Shown: one piece after another, positions 1 through 10,750 of the stretch | Layout of the letters: the number at the start of each line of letters is the position of its first letter | Position numbering within the stretch: the first letter of the stretch is position 1 | Assembly (NCBI GenBank): GCA_001247695.2 | Contig: LGRX02033407.1 | Location: 20,813-84,812 of the forward strand | Direction: 5' to 3' | DNA length: 64,000 nucleotides | Source: Cymbomonas tetramitiformis | Taxonomy: Eukaryota; Chlorophyta; Pyramimonadophyceae; Pyramimonadales; Pyramimonadaceae | Made by a program: the position numbers and the translations under genes | Notes under the pieces: model-generated | What the model was told of the DNA's origin: nothing | Databases searched by the model: none | Seen by the model: the letters and a program-made list of their open reading frames with translations, nothing else

Positions 1-744
1 GGGCTTGGGGCCAGTCGAGGCTGGGACGGGGGGGAGGGGGGTACTTGGGACTCGATTTCAAAATCCTCGATTCAGGTTTCCACTTCGTTTTTGAAGTCAA
101 TGGTCTATGGTCAATGGTGGAAGGTCGGGAAAAACAAAAACGAAAAAGGTTCACAGGGGTAATCTCGTCTGCCCCACGCCAGCTCTCATCTGACCTGACT
201 AATTTACCCTCACAGATATAATCTGCGAAACAAAGCACAATTGGCAGAGGAACCTAGGCAGGACTTCACGCGACGGGTATTCCAAACGCAGTCACTGGTG
301 GGGAATCTACGATGTCTTGAGGTAATAAGTTTCCGCCGAAGTGTTTTATGGCATTAGCTCAATTTCAGAGCGCCGAAACTAATTTTCGGAGATCTCAGTG
401 CAAGTCTGAGATGTCATCCACAGGTGCGTGCGAATATCCTTCCCTCCATCTGCAAAGCAACCCGCAGCAGCTCGAGGCTGGCCTTTGTACTGCGCCTACG
501 TGTGTCTTGTATCAGCAAACTTGTATACTTTGCTCGGTGTGCGACCTGTTCACTCTGCGAAGATATTTTTCTTCCTAGCACTATAACTGAGGCAGGCATC
601 TCACTCACGTTCATCACTTTCGTGCTTTTGTCCGTTTCTGTCGCAGGAGCTCAAACCCGATACACCTAGTTTACGTACTGCCCAACCGTTTTCAGGAATA
701 ACCCTTAGGATCTTCACAGCAGGGTAGATCGTAGCACACCTTCG
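1..744. other. No gene recognised
   Basis: This stretch holds only short open frames on both strands with no recognisable motif. It opens with a G-rich run and continues as mixed-composition DNA. I see no repeat or RNA gene in it. Confidence 0.5.
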
Positions 745-1420
745 TGTTGAAAGTGCGAGTGGATACATCGGCACCCCGTAGCGAGGACCCGTCAGAAGTG
801 CCCTGCTGTGTAAGTGGGAATGTTAGCACCTCACCAAGCGAGGTCCAGGCAAGAATGCTCTGTTTTGAGATTGGGCATATCAGCACCCACTCCGCGCGCC
901 CGAGCTTCCGCGAAGAGAAGGCTGATCTGTGTTTGGGTGTGTCTGCACCCTCCCCAGCGAAGTCGCGCTGAGCGTGCACTGATATGCGAGAGGGCACACC
1001 AGCACCTGCCCAGCATGGTCTCGAGAAGAATGCTCTGTGTTGTGTGAGAGGATATGCGCACCCTCCGAGCGAGGTTCCGCCAAGAGTACATCGTTTTGCG
1101 AATGGGCACATCAGCAGCTTTTCCAGCGAGGTCTCGCTAAGAGTCCTCTGTTGTCGTTCATGCTCCCAGCAAAGTCTCGCTAAGATTGAGCTATCTCTAA
1201 GTGAGCACGTCAGCATCCCCAGCGAAGTCCGCACAAGGGTGCTCTGTTGTGTGAGTGAGCATGTCAGCATGCCCCACGTAAGTTTTCTGCAAGAGTGCTA
1301 TGCCTGGTTTGAGCGCGGACATCAGCACCTCCCCGGCGGGACCTCGTGCTCTATTGTTCAAATAGGCATATCCGTACACCCCAGCAAGTTCAGATTGAAA
1401 GAATGGTGTGGTGTGACAGG
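745..1420. repeat. Degenerate minisatellite, unit about 58 bp
   Basis: A diverged tandem array whose unit reads roughly as an AGCGAGGTCTCGC core, then a TGCTCTGTTGTG core, then a GGGCACATCAGCACC core. About eleven units can be followed with many substitutions and small indels. The 190-residue open frame across it is a by-product of the repeat. It lies just downstream (3') of the RWP-RK gene. Confidence 0.7.
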
Positions 1421-1587
1421 GGACGCATCGTCGTGGCCGTACATGAGCCAGATATACACAAGGACTGCAGAATTCGTTAGAAGGGCTAGATTACACATAT
1501 CCAAGATTCTATTACTCAGTGCTAAGCCAGTTGGATTACCAAGACTGATACCGGTGTAAATCAGATTACATTGCATACTCGTGCGGG

Positions 1588-4500
1588 TTATCTTTGTTGT
1601 TCGTCAGTGCCCTTTCGGACATTACGTGTTGATTTGTCTTCTCTCGAAATTTTCTTCTTGTATTTGAATTTGAAACACCGTTGGCGAACCCTGACAAAGT
1701 CGCTAGGTAACGGTATTGAAGGATCCTGCTCCATTTCGTTTATCATATTCGCTGCCAAGCCGAGGCCGCGGACGCGCCTCTCCGCGTGCTCTTCAGTGAC
1801 GTGGTCTTCTCGTGTCAGATTGTCGATAAAGGTTTGAACACTTTTAAACTGCAAGAAGCAAGATAACAGGTTAGTGATATATTAGGGAGGGGAAAATCCA
1901 CTGACGCATCAACAAGTAGCATCATATGACCACACCAGCGCGACAAACAACACCGCAGGATGCAGCGCGACGGACAACACCGCATGATGCAGCGAGACAA
2001 ACAACACCGCAGGATATAGCGCGACAAGTAACACCGCAGGGTACAGCGCCACAAACAACACCGCAGGATGCAGCGCGACAAACAACACCGCAGGGTACAG
2101 CGCGACAAACAACACGCAGGGCAGCGCCACAAACAACCGCAGGGCAGGATGCAGCGCGACAAACAACACCGCAGGGCAGGATACAGCGTGACAAACAGCA
2201 CCGCAGGGTACAGCGCCACAAACAACACCGCAGGGTACAACGCCACAAACAACACCGCAGGGTACAGCGCGACAAACAGCCGGAAGGAGCAGCCTTTATT
2301 GAGGTTCGTGTGCTACCTTGCGGGAAGGCCATCTTAGTATTCCAGACTTGCGGCAAACTTTTTTCAAATTCGTCAGCCCTATCCCGTTCTGTTTTGCAGC
2401 CTTCTTGATGGACATTCGAAAGTACGGACGTAACTTCGCGATCGCCTCCTCTATTGTTGCAGACGTGATGCTTCCGGGGTCGACCTTAGCCGTTGAGCAG
2501 TTGTCCCTGGCCAACTTGCTGTCGAAGTTCGTCTCGTTTTGCATGGAGCAGCCCACCACCGTCTCGGCGCTCGAGCCCGCAATCCTCGAGGTCCAATCCG
2601 CAAAATCCACCCATCCACGTTGTCCGTCTACAATCCGCTGCTGCAGTTTCATATGAAAGTGCTCGACGCTGAACGGTTTCTGTTGGAAGTCAAACGTCTG
2701 CACTTTGGGATCCCAGCCAAATTCCTCAGCCGTGAACCGTAGATGTTCTTGAACATCAATATACTGAGGTAATATCCGTTCCACCCATTTCACAGCCTCA
2801 GTGTTGGTGACTTGCTTGCACTGCGTTTGCGTGACGACGGTTTTCATGTCCTTGAGGAAGTCCTGAAAGGTCACGAGGCCCTGCTGTGACCGCAGTGGAG
2901 TTTCTGACTCGCTGAAATGTAAGTTATTGTCGTGGTTGTTGTTGCTTGATGGAAAAGAAAGCTCCTGTCGATGTGACGGTTGATGGACCAAGTTTTCCGC
3001 CTGCAGTCGTAGCGACAGACGCTGCATCAGTGGTCGTAAGCGGGTGTGCTCACACGAGCTTTCTTACGCTTAGACCTTCAGGGGTACAAGCATCAAGCAG
3101 AGCGCGACTGTAGCGATACACTTGTGAAAGAAAGCTTACCAAGTTCTGCTGACCTCGAAGTTGAGCCCCCTCACTCGCGGCGCTCAGGCATCCGCGCTCT
3201 GGCATCAGCATGCGGACCGTCACGGGAACTGCATTATCATTCATGAGGTCCAAGAAGCTGGAAGTTGGCTGCGGCAACAACTCGGTCTGTGCACATATGG
3301 AGAGGTCGTACAGTTAGAGGCTTGGAGTTTTGGGAAAGCAAGCAAAAACTCAGACACAAAAGTAAGATCCGCTCGCTGGGCAACGTCCTCGTGGTGGACA
3401 ACATAATCCTCTGAACGCGCACAGCCGGGGCTTCTGCCAGCTTTGATGCAGCACTGAAAAGCAAGGCGTAACTGACTTAGCCTTGCACGCAACACAATCC
3501 GTCGCCACGTCATCGAGCTAGAATCTACGAGACGTGGTCCTTAGTGAGCTGCAGGTTTCAAATTGTAATACTGCACGCATAAAGTTCGCGAGGGCTGTGC
3601 AGGAAGGCTGCTACTTGGATGCTATCAACAACAGCAGATGCGATGGCAGAACAATATTGAGGGACACCGCTGAGCTAGTGTATGAGCGAAAAGGAACGCA
3701 AGTAACTTCTTAATATCAACAATCTTCGTTGGGAGAAACATGGTGTGAGAGTCTTTACCAGCCACGGGCGTAAGGTGAGTGGCTTAAGGTCCTGAAAGTG
3801 AAGTCCTGTCGTGTCAGTCCTACAAGTCGGTGTCCTTGTTGTTGTCGTGTCCATTTTCACACCAAGTAAAGAGTCCAGTGGGTCCTCCTGTAGATTGTAA
3901 GCATATTAGAGAGTCAGACCAAGTCGTTTCTATCTAGATACTTCTCTCCGGTCGCCGTTCGGTGGGACTTTCGCCAGCCGGGCGACAGGAGGTCACTTCC
4001 TGTCCGGTCAGTGGGAGTTCACTTGTAATCACTTCGAAAACGCAACAGCCCGTTTTGTAATTGTGATGGTCAAAGAACGCTTTCAGGATTGTTGCGATTT
4101 GCTTGTGAGGTTCCGACTTCCAGGTGCGGAAGGAAGCGGGAGCACTGTTGTATAGCGAGGAGTACGCAAAGGGCACACGATGACATAGTGCCAAACTAAT
4201 ACGCACAGAGCTCGTGAAGTTGCGATTTGCTGTTGTCATCATCTTTGGGTTAGTAAACTTCGCGGGGGCGCTCTCGCTGGCATTCTCCTTGCCCTCGGCT
4301 TTGCGTGTAACCCGTCTCCAAGGCGTATCGTCGTCATTTGGGCGAGGACGTTGCAACGCATTTGAGCTCAGCACTTTCAAAGGAGACGCCTGGAGCAAGA
4401 ACAAGCCAAACAAGCATTAGGCACTTCCATTGGCAAAGATATTATTATTCGCTCGACACGCTTCAGCGGGAAACCCCCAGCACATACTGTAGAAAGTGTG

Positions 4501-4797
4501 GAGTGCGCATGAACCGACACGAGTCGGAGGCTAAGCGCGTGTCCAAAGAGCCCCCAAGGGACGCGTCGTAAGTTTGAAGCGCCGCTAACGCAGTTTTAAT
4601 TTGTGTTAGATTATAAGATTGCCGTGCTTCTGACAGTAGAACGTTTCTTGGGCGCTTAGTTTCACCTGTCGAAGTAAAGACGGGGGCGCTTCGCGACGTA
4701 GAAGAAGTCTCAAGCTGTACTCGTCTGAATCGAAACTCGATTGAGAATTATCTATCAACAGGGATTCCAAGTCGTCGGTGATATCGTCGTATAGCAT
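1588..4797 (-). CDS. RWP-RK domain transcription factor (RKD/NIN-like family), multi-exon
   Basis: Nuclear DNA-binding protein of the plant/algal RWP-RK family, whose members control nitrogen responses and gamete programmes; the role here is not known. Predicted exons on the minus strand are 4797-4666, 4389-4207, 3268-3140, 3021-2317 and 1848-1588, all joined in phase 0 by GT-AG introns, giving about 469 residues. The RWP-RK domain occupies roughly residues 343-394: KLRPYFRMSIKKAAK, then NLKKVCRKSGILRWPSRK, then FKSVQTFIDNL. An intron falls exactly after RWPSRK, and joining the next exon restores the normal family continuation. The first exon is acidic (DDITDDLESLLIDN), like an activation region. 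The basic C-terminus (KFKYKKK) ends at a TAA. An extra exon between 4207 and 3268 cannot be excluded. The domain call is firm; the N-terminal exons are less sure. Confidence 0.85.
1926..2283. repeat. Intronic minisatellite in the RWP-RK gene
   Basis: About fourteen copies of a roughly 25-bp unit with the core ACAAACAACACCGCAGG followed by a variable TACAGCGC or ATGCAGCGC stretch. The array fills most of the 468-bp intron (1849-2316) that interrupts the RWP-RK domain. Open frames on both strands come from the repeat and are not genes. Confidence 0.9.
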
Positions 4798-5769
4798 ATT
4801 CGCCGGATTTCACGGCGATTGGTTTCTCAAGAGTTCAAACGAAAGAAACCGACGTCTTGAACCTTTCGGAGCTTTTCAGCTTCCTAGTCGATTGAGTTGC
4901 AACACTAACAACACAATTGTGCCTTTTCGTTATCTGCAACAATTTATACCAGGTCGCAGGTGCGTTTCATAACTGAGGCCGTCCGAACTCCGGAACTGCA
5001 TTGTCCTGTCTGCGACGCGATGCGATGTGCGTGACGATGATGCGACGGCGACGTGAGTCATATTGTAATTGAGTCAGTCCATGACCATTTCGATTTGAAC
5101 ATTCCATTTCAAAATTTGAAAATCACGATTCGCGAGTTTACAGTTTTCGAATCGTGTCTAGAGCAAGAGCTCAAAATCATGTGGATGTCCATGTCCTCCA
5201 AAGATAGGTTAGGGTGTGTTTGAATTTATTACGTGAGATATATTGTAAGACACGTGATTCCCTTACCGCGACCGCGCCGCGGCCACGCGACTAGTGTTGG
5301 AACTTGGCACGTGAGATCCACGACACGACGATCGACGAAGTGCGACCGTATAAATTGAAGTAACCCATGGATCAATACAAAAAGCCATACTCAACCGTCG
5401 ATTAAGGATTTCATACTGTTGAACTGCGTGTCTGTCGTGTGTCATTGTTCTGTTGAAATTCGATTGGCTTATTGGAAACACATGGGCAGCGGCACATACG
5501 TATATATTTCAGATGTGCATCTTAAATCGTCGATTCGGAATATTGCTACTTCAATTCCATTTCGGAAATCTAAAACTCTTCTCGTCGTGACTTGGATATG
5601 CCCGGACGTTCGTAGGTTAGCCAGGTCATCCCGATCCATACGCGAATAAGCTGACGTGGGATGCTAGAAATCGCGGCAGCAAGCATGTTTTTCTATCTTG
5701 GAACTCCACATTAGCTAACCGTGACACTCTATCTTCACGGCACCAATTCCATCTTCCATAGTTTTCACA
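4798..5769. promoter_or_regulatory. Divergent promoter region between RWP-RK and SBPase genes
   Basis: This 972-bp gap separates two start codons facing away from each other, so it should hold both promoters. A TATA-like string (CGTATAAATTG) lies at about 5345-5355 on the plus strand, too far from the SBPase ATG to assign without transcript data. GC-rich CGATGCG-type and GACG-type words cluster at 5015-5055. No coding motif is visible. Confidence 0.4.
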
Positions 5770-7763
5770 ATGGCTTCTTTCACTTGCTCCACAGTTAACG
5801 TTGCGCGCAATGTTGCCGCTCCCGTTGCCAGTAACAGCCGCCGTGCTGCTGCCCCCAAGGTGATTCCGCAGATCACAGCATCTCCGCAATGTGTGAAGAT
5901 GATCTCCTTTATTTTGTGTCACGGACAGGCTCGCCACCGCTGACTTCAAAGCAACCTTGTCATGCTGAAACCTTTTTGAACATTTAGACACACACACATA
6001 CCTAGGGCTGCAAGATTACCTTTAATTAGAATACGGGAAAACGCCAAGCGGTGGCCAAAGCTGTAGTTGGGGGACTTTTTCTTGAACTCTCAAGTCACGT
6101 TCGTCAGTCTTAATCCGCACACGTAAAGCTTCTCAAAGGTTGAACCGACTCAAAACAATTTGCTTTTCTTGGAGAGGTTGCACCATTAACCAATCGTGCA
6201 GCGCACAACGGCTCTGTCCCGACGTTTATCGTACGACACGAAAAGAAACTCGGGAGGGTTTTCAGACGTATAGCACAGAGGAGTTTTTCGAGTATGGCTG
6301 GACAATGCAGTGCTACTGTTAACTCCAAAATGTGCTTGTCCTCTTCATTGAAAGTTTCACGCAAGATTCCTTCGTTTGATTTGCCTTTACTGTAAGAGCA
6401 GTAATGAAACCTCTGCAACCACAGAAACATCACCGTTCAATTTTGCCTTTTTTGGTGCTGTATTTGTCGAAATATTGCTGTTCGCGCTCCGATGCACAGA
6501 TATCTCGCGTGCAATGAGCCGCAGAAATTCGTGATATATCACGGATGCTCTGGGGGCTTTCTGTCACCATAGCTGACCGTTGCTAAAGGTTCCCACCTAT
6601 AACTTTAAGCAAAGTAAAGTGAGTGACGGATTTGACTTGTTGGTGACTGCCAGGCTTCTACGGCTCCTGTCGCCTTCAGCAAGGCGCAGTCTGTGTCCAT
6701 GGGCAAATCCTCAAGCGTGTCTCGCGATGTCCGCATGCGTGATGGTGAATACGGTGCCAGCGGAACGTCGTTCTACACCACCACCGAGAAGCAGGACTCG
6801 TATGACGACCTCGACACCGTGCTGAACGAGAAGTGCAGCGACCCTATGGTCCGTGCCGTCGTGGTGGAGATGCTTGAAGCCTGCGCCGACATCACCGATG
6901 CGCTCCGCTCCGCTTTGGTGACGGTGGAGGGCTCCTCCAACACCTTTGGCGACGCTCAGCTTTCTGTGGACGTGATCGCCGATGAGATCATGTGGAAGGC
7001 CTGCATGGAATCTAAGGTGGTGGCTTGGGGTGCCTCCGAGGAGGAGCCCGAGGTTAAGAAGTGCAACCCGAATGGCGAGTACACCGTATGCTGGGATCCT
7101 CTTGATGGCTCCTCCATCGTTGACAACAACTGGGCCGTCGGAACTATGATTGGCATTTGGGGCTCCAAGTCCGGCACTGGTGAGGACGGCCTCATCGGCG
7201 CCACTGGCCGCGATCAGGTGACCTCCCTCATCGCTCTTTACGGCCCTCGCACCACCGTTCTCGTCGGCCTCGACGATGGTGTGTACGAGTTCTCCTACGG
7301 CTGCACGCCCGAAGGCTGCGTGCTCCCCGACGGAAGCTTCGCCCCTTGGATCTGCTCCCGCTCCCGTATCACCATCGACGAGGACTGCAAGATCTTCTCT
7401 CCCGCCAACATGCGTGCTGCCCAGGAAGTCGAAGGCTACAAACACCTCCTTGACCACTACATGGAGAAGAGGTACACACTCCGTTACTCTGGCGGCCTTG
7501 TGCCCGACGTATACCAGCAGTTCACCAAGAACCAGGGCGTGTTCTCCAACCCCACTTCCACAACCTCCCCTGCTAAGTTGCGTCTTGCCTTCGAGGCTTC
7601 TCCTTTCGGCCTCCTCGTAGAAATGGCGGGGGGGAAAACCTCAGACGGTGTCACCGGCGGCTCCGTGCTCGATGTGCCTATCACTGCCGTTGACCAACGG
7701 ACAGCACTCTGCATTGGGTCTGCAAATGAGGTTGACCGCTTCAACGAGTTCATCTGCCCGTAA
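5770..7763 (+). CDS. SBPase: Sedoheptulose-1,7-bisphosphatase, plastid-targeted
   Basis: Calvin-cycle phosphatase that converts sedoheptulose-1,7-bisphosphate to sedoheptulose-7-phosphate in the plastid stroma. Exon 1 (5770-5859) encodes 30 residues starting MASFTCSTVNVARN, rich in Ser/Ala/Arg and free of acidic residues, a transit peptide without a secretory signal. A 794-bp GT-AG intron (5860-6653) joins in phase 0 to exon 2 (6654-7763). The metal/substrate motif WDPLDGSSIVDNNW, YGPRTT, KRYTLRYSGGLVPDVYQ and the late PAKLRLAFEASPFGLL block identify the SBPase branch of the FBPase fold. Codons are strongly C-ending, as in highly expressed genes. The CGGTxC regulatory cysteine pair of land-plant SBPase is replaced by a VEGSSNTFGD stretch. 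The TAA at 7761 overlaps a good donor (CCC/GTAAGT), so a short further exon is possible but none is convincing. Confidence 0.93.
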
Positions 7764-8364
7764 GTTAGTTTTGTAAAATTTATTAGATATAGGAGAGCTT
7801 AGCTTATTCATAGTGTTTCAGATATAGATGTATTACATATTGTAAACAAATATTCAACATAAGGCAGTTCCTGCAGCTGCATAACCCACCACTGCACTGT
7901 AGATGCAAAGATTTGTCTGGTGTTGAAAGCATGAAATCTTTAAGCTGAGTATGTCTTAGAATGGAAAATATCATGTGTAGATATCATTTGCAGGAAGGAA
8001 GAATTGTTAAACGTGCAGGAAATGTGTTTGGCTTGCAATTACTGCTGAACATTAGAAAACCCCATAAACCTGCCTAACACTCAAACCAGAGATTCCAACA
8101 TTATTGTATTTTTTGGGAGAACACCTTCGTCCGGCCAGCCAGTAGTTTGCATGCCTGACCACCTCTGTGACTCAGATGCAATGCAATTGTTCCGGACTAA
8201 TTGCGTAGTCACAGAGGCTAGTGGCAAGCCGTGCAGAAAATTTGCCTTCACTGTGTGTGTGTTTGTGTGTGAAGTGGTACCCTACTAGTGGCGAGGATTT
8301 TGTATGTTGGTGGTTTTTATATTGGAACCTGGGGGCTTTTTCACCTGACTGGTGATCAACAGCC
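7764..8364. other. SBPase 3' flank, no further gene
   Basis: AT-rich sequence after the SBPase stop. TGTAAA/TGTAAAC words occur at about 7772 and 7840 and could serve as green-algal type polyadenylation signals. A short TG microsatellite lies near 8253-8270. No coding potential is recognised. Confidence 0.45.
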
Positions 8365-8715
8365 ACGTTGTGGGGTACTGGCATCTCATTGTTAACGGGG
8401 ACGGCCACTGGGGAGTTTGGATGATGAGATGTAGCTGTCCCTGTGTTACCTTTCTGGCGGGTACTCCCTCTTTGGGAGCGTGTCGTGGATTCGTCTGACG
8501 CTCTCTCCCTCTCCGTGCCCAGTGCTTAATGGTCATTACACGTGTCGGGGGACGCGTGTTCTTTGACCCCGATGTGAGGTACTGGCGCGTCGCTGTGAAC
8601 GGGGACGGAGCCGCCGGGTGGAAGTGGGGTTTGGGAAGCGGTTGTCCCTGTGGTGCCATTCTGGCGGGCACTGCCTCTTGGAGAGCTCGGTGGATTCGTC
8701 TGCCCTTGCTGCAAG
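8365..8715 (+). repeat. Diverged tandem duplication, period about 207 bp
   Basis: Two related blocks (about 8369-8526 and 8575-8712) share the order GGTACTGGC, AACGGGGACGG, GTCCCTGTG, TTCTGGCGGG and GTGGATTCGTCTG. The open frames here are by-products of the duplication. No function is evident. Confidence 0.65.
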
Positions 8716-9199
8716 GAGAGGCAGAGGGTGGCGAAGTTCACGTTCTGTGTTTTTCCTTGAATTTTGCGGGGAGCACTTAGGTGCCTGCATGTCTTAATTT
8801 TTTTACCATGGGGTGTCCATGCCGTGTGGTGTGACTGCATTCATGGTAATCATGGACCGGCGGGTCCCATCCATCGACCGTGAGCCATTGGCGGGTATGC
8901 CAGCAGGGTCTACCGTAATCGGTTATCCATAGACCAACAACTGTTGGCGACGATCGGTCACATCGTATCATCGTTCCATGCTGCTTTGCATCTGGGTTGG
9001 GAATATGTATGAGTTGGCGGTATCTTGTGACGGTCCCGCCCTGCTCCTGATTTTCTTCTCACATCCACTGGGATGATGATGGGCTGGCTTTTGTTGGCTG
9101 ATCTCATGCCATTCGGTGCGTGTGTGTGTGTGTGTGTGTGAAGTGGGTATATCGTGTGAAGGAGAAGATAAACTATAAAACCGCTATTGCTAATATCAT

Positions 9200-9356
9200 G
9201 TTACATTGTATTTACTTTATTATTAAGTTTAGGAGGCACTGTACCCAGTACGAGTACGCATACTTCATGGTAAAATACAGCAGGTGCCACCACCGACATG
9301 GCTCGAACCCCCTACCTCCCGGAAACCTGGCGGCAGTACCACTACGCCACGTTTAG
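9200..9356 (-). repeat. tRNA-derived SINE-like sequence
   Basis: Read on the minus strand, TGGCGTAGTGGT at 9349-9338 fits the tRNA A box, and GGTTCGAGCC at 9309-9300 fits the B box, about 40 bp apart as in tRNA genes. The flanks cannot form a proper acceptor stem and the T stem is poor, so this is not a functional tRNA gene. An unrelated AT-rich body follows (9290-9200). That layout is typical of a SINE, but only one copy is visible, so the call is tentative. Confidence 0.4.
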
Positions 9357-9459
9357 ATTATGGTGTCGTGGAGCCAAATTACAAGATATAATATTTCATT
9401 TGTTTACAAAGGTGCAGATTTATAAACACGTGAATATTTTTATATCGGCTTGTGTCACT

Positions 9460-9575
9460 GTGTCGCATGGCCGCTGCGCGGCGTAAGATAAGTCAATATA
9501 ATAATTGGCCTCGCGGTCGCGACCGCTTCGCGGCCATTATCATTAAATGCATGGTCGCTTCGCGACCATGAAACA
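9460..9575. repeat. Cluster of short GC-rich palindromes in AT-rich DNA
   Basis: Three hairpins occur in about 110 bp: GCCGCTGCGCGGC near 9470, TCGCGGTCGCGACCGC with following TTCGCGGCC at 9513-9534, and CATGGTCGC-TTC-GCGACCATG at 9549-9571. The surrounding DNA is AT-rich. Such clusters are common in algal organelle genomes, so a nuclear insertion of organelle DNA is possible but unproven. Confidence 0.5.
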
Positions 9576-10750
9576 AGTTTTTTGCAGTTGCTAATATGAT
9601 AAGCGGCACGGACCCCGTTCTTGCGTTTTTGGTAACAGGTTCCGCATTTTTTTATTTAAATTTTTTGAAATGATGAAATCACCAGAAATTTTATTGTCTA
9701 CACATGAACCCCAAAAAATGTTTTGGGTTAGAATCCAATGAATATCTTCGTTGCAAGGCATTATCACTGCAGTTGTGCAAAGTTTTGGGCGAGATCGGAC
9801 ACTGAGAACATAACAACCCATTCACACACATCCTTTAATCCCTGGTGCATGTACAAAATGCAGCTGATTTTCTGTTTATAGCATTTGATTGTCTGGATAC
9901 TGGATGTCAAAGAAATTCGAGTACAGTGCACTATCGGTACTCAGAAACATCCTCCTCAGCAAGAAAAACATACATGCTACCTGCTGAAAAGGATAAATTT
10001 GCAATTATAAAGTTTACCATATCAGAGCTCTGAATTTCAGAAGACTGACTGACGCCCGACTCAACCATCGCAGACAATACGTTGTGACAGGCACTTATCT
10101 GGAGTTGCTCAAACGGAGGAACCTATGTGTTATCTGCGTTCATGGAAAGAAAGCATGATGGTGACTCAGAATCAGGTAAGGTTGAAAGAGGAACCCCGGC
10201 CATCAGACGAGCGCAGACACATACATCTCATTTGAATCCGACGATTGCACACCCAATTCCATCAGGATATTTCCGCTATGTTTAGCGCAAACCAACAAGG
10301 GACTCTTTTGGTTATAAATGCTGAACTTGCATGTTCATTTAGTAAAATGTTTTCAGTAGCAGCATTTCCGAAAACTTCTGTATCTACATCTGTCAACACT
10401 TGCCCATAATTTTGCAGCCAATGCTACCGTTCCACAGCGATGCCGCATCTTCGTGCATGAAAATATCGGTGCAATCGCACACAATTACCACCGCAAACAA
10501 TTGTTTGCTTAGGCAATCCTTGCTGCAACAGAACCTTGTCTTCGCTCTTGCCCGTTTCCCTCGCCTACTCCAACATTGGTTGTGCATGCTGTTCGGCTCC
10601 CTCTAATTGGCGGATTCTGATTGCAAGGTGCCGATGCCTCGGACCCAACTCAAAAATCGACCATTCTTGACTTGCCCACACCATCTGCAAGGGACTGGCT
10701 ATCCGTATGCTGCAGCGCAAGTATGCACTTCGAAGTATCAAAGAGAGCGC
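9576..10750. other. Intergenic, no gene recognised
   Basis: Mixed AT-rich sequence downstream of the methyltransferase gene on the minus strand. I see no coding motif or clear repeat. Confidence 0.4.

Noticed and set aside
984..1559. A 191-residue plus frame near the left edge
   Set aside because: It lies across the degenerate 58-bp tandem array and repeats the same peptide. No domain is visible.
9295..9356. A functional tRNA gene
   Set aside because: The internal promoter boxes are present but the acceptor and T stems do not pair.
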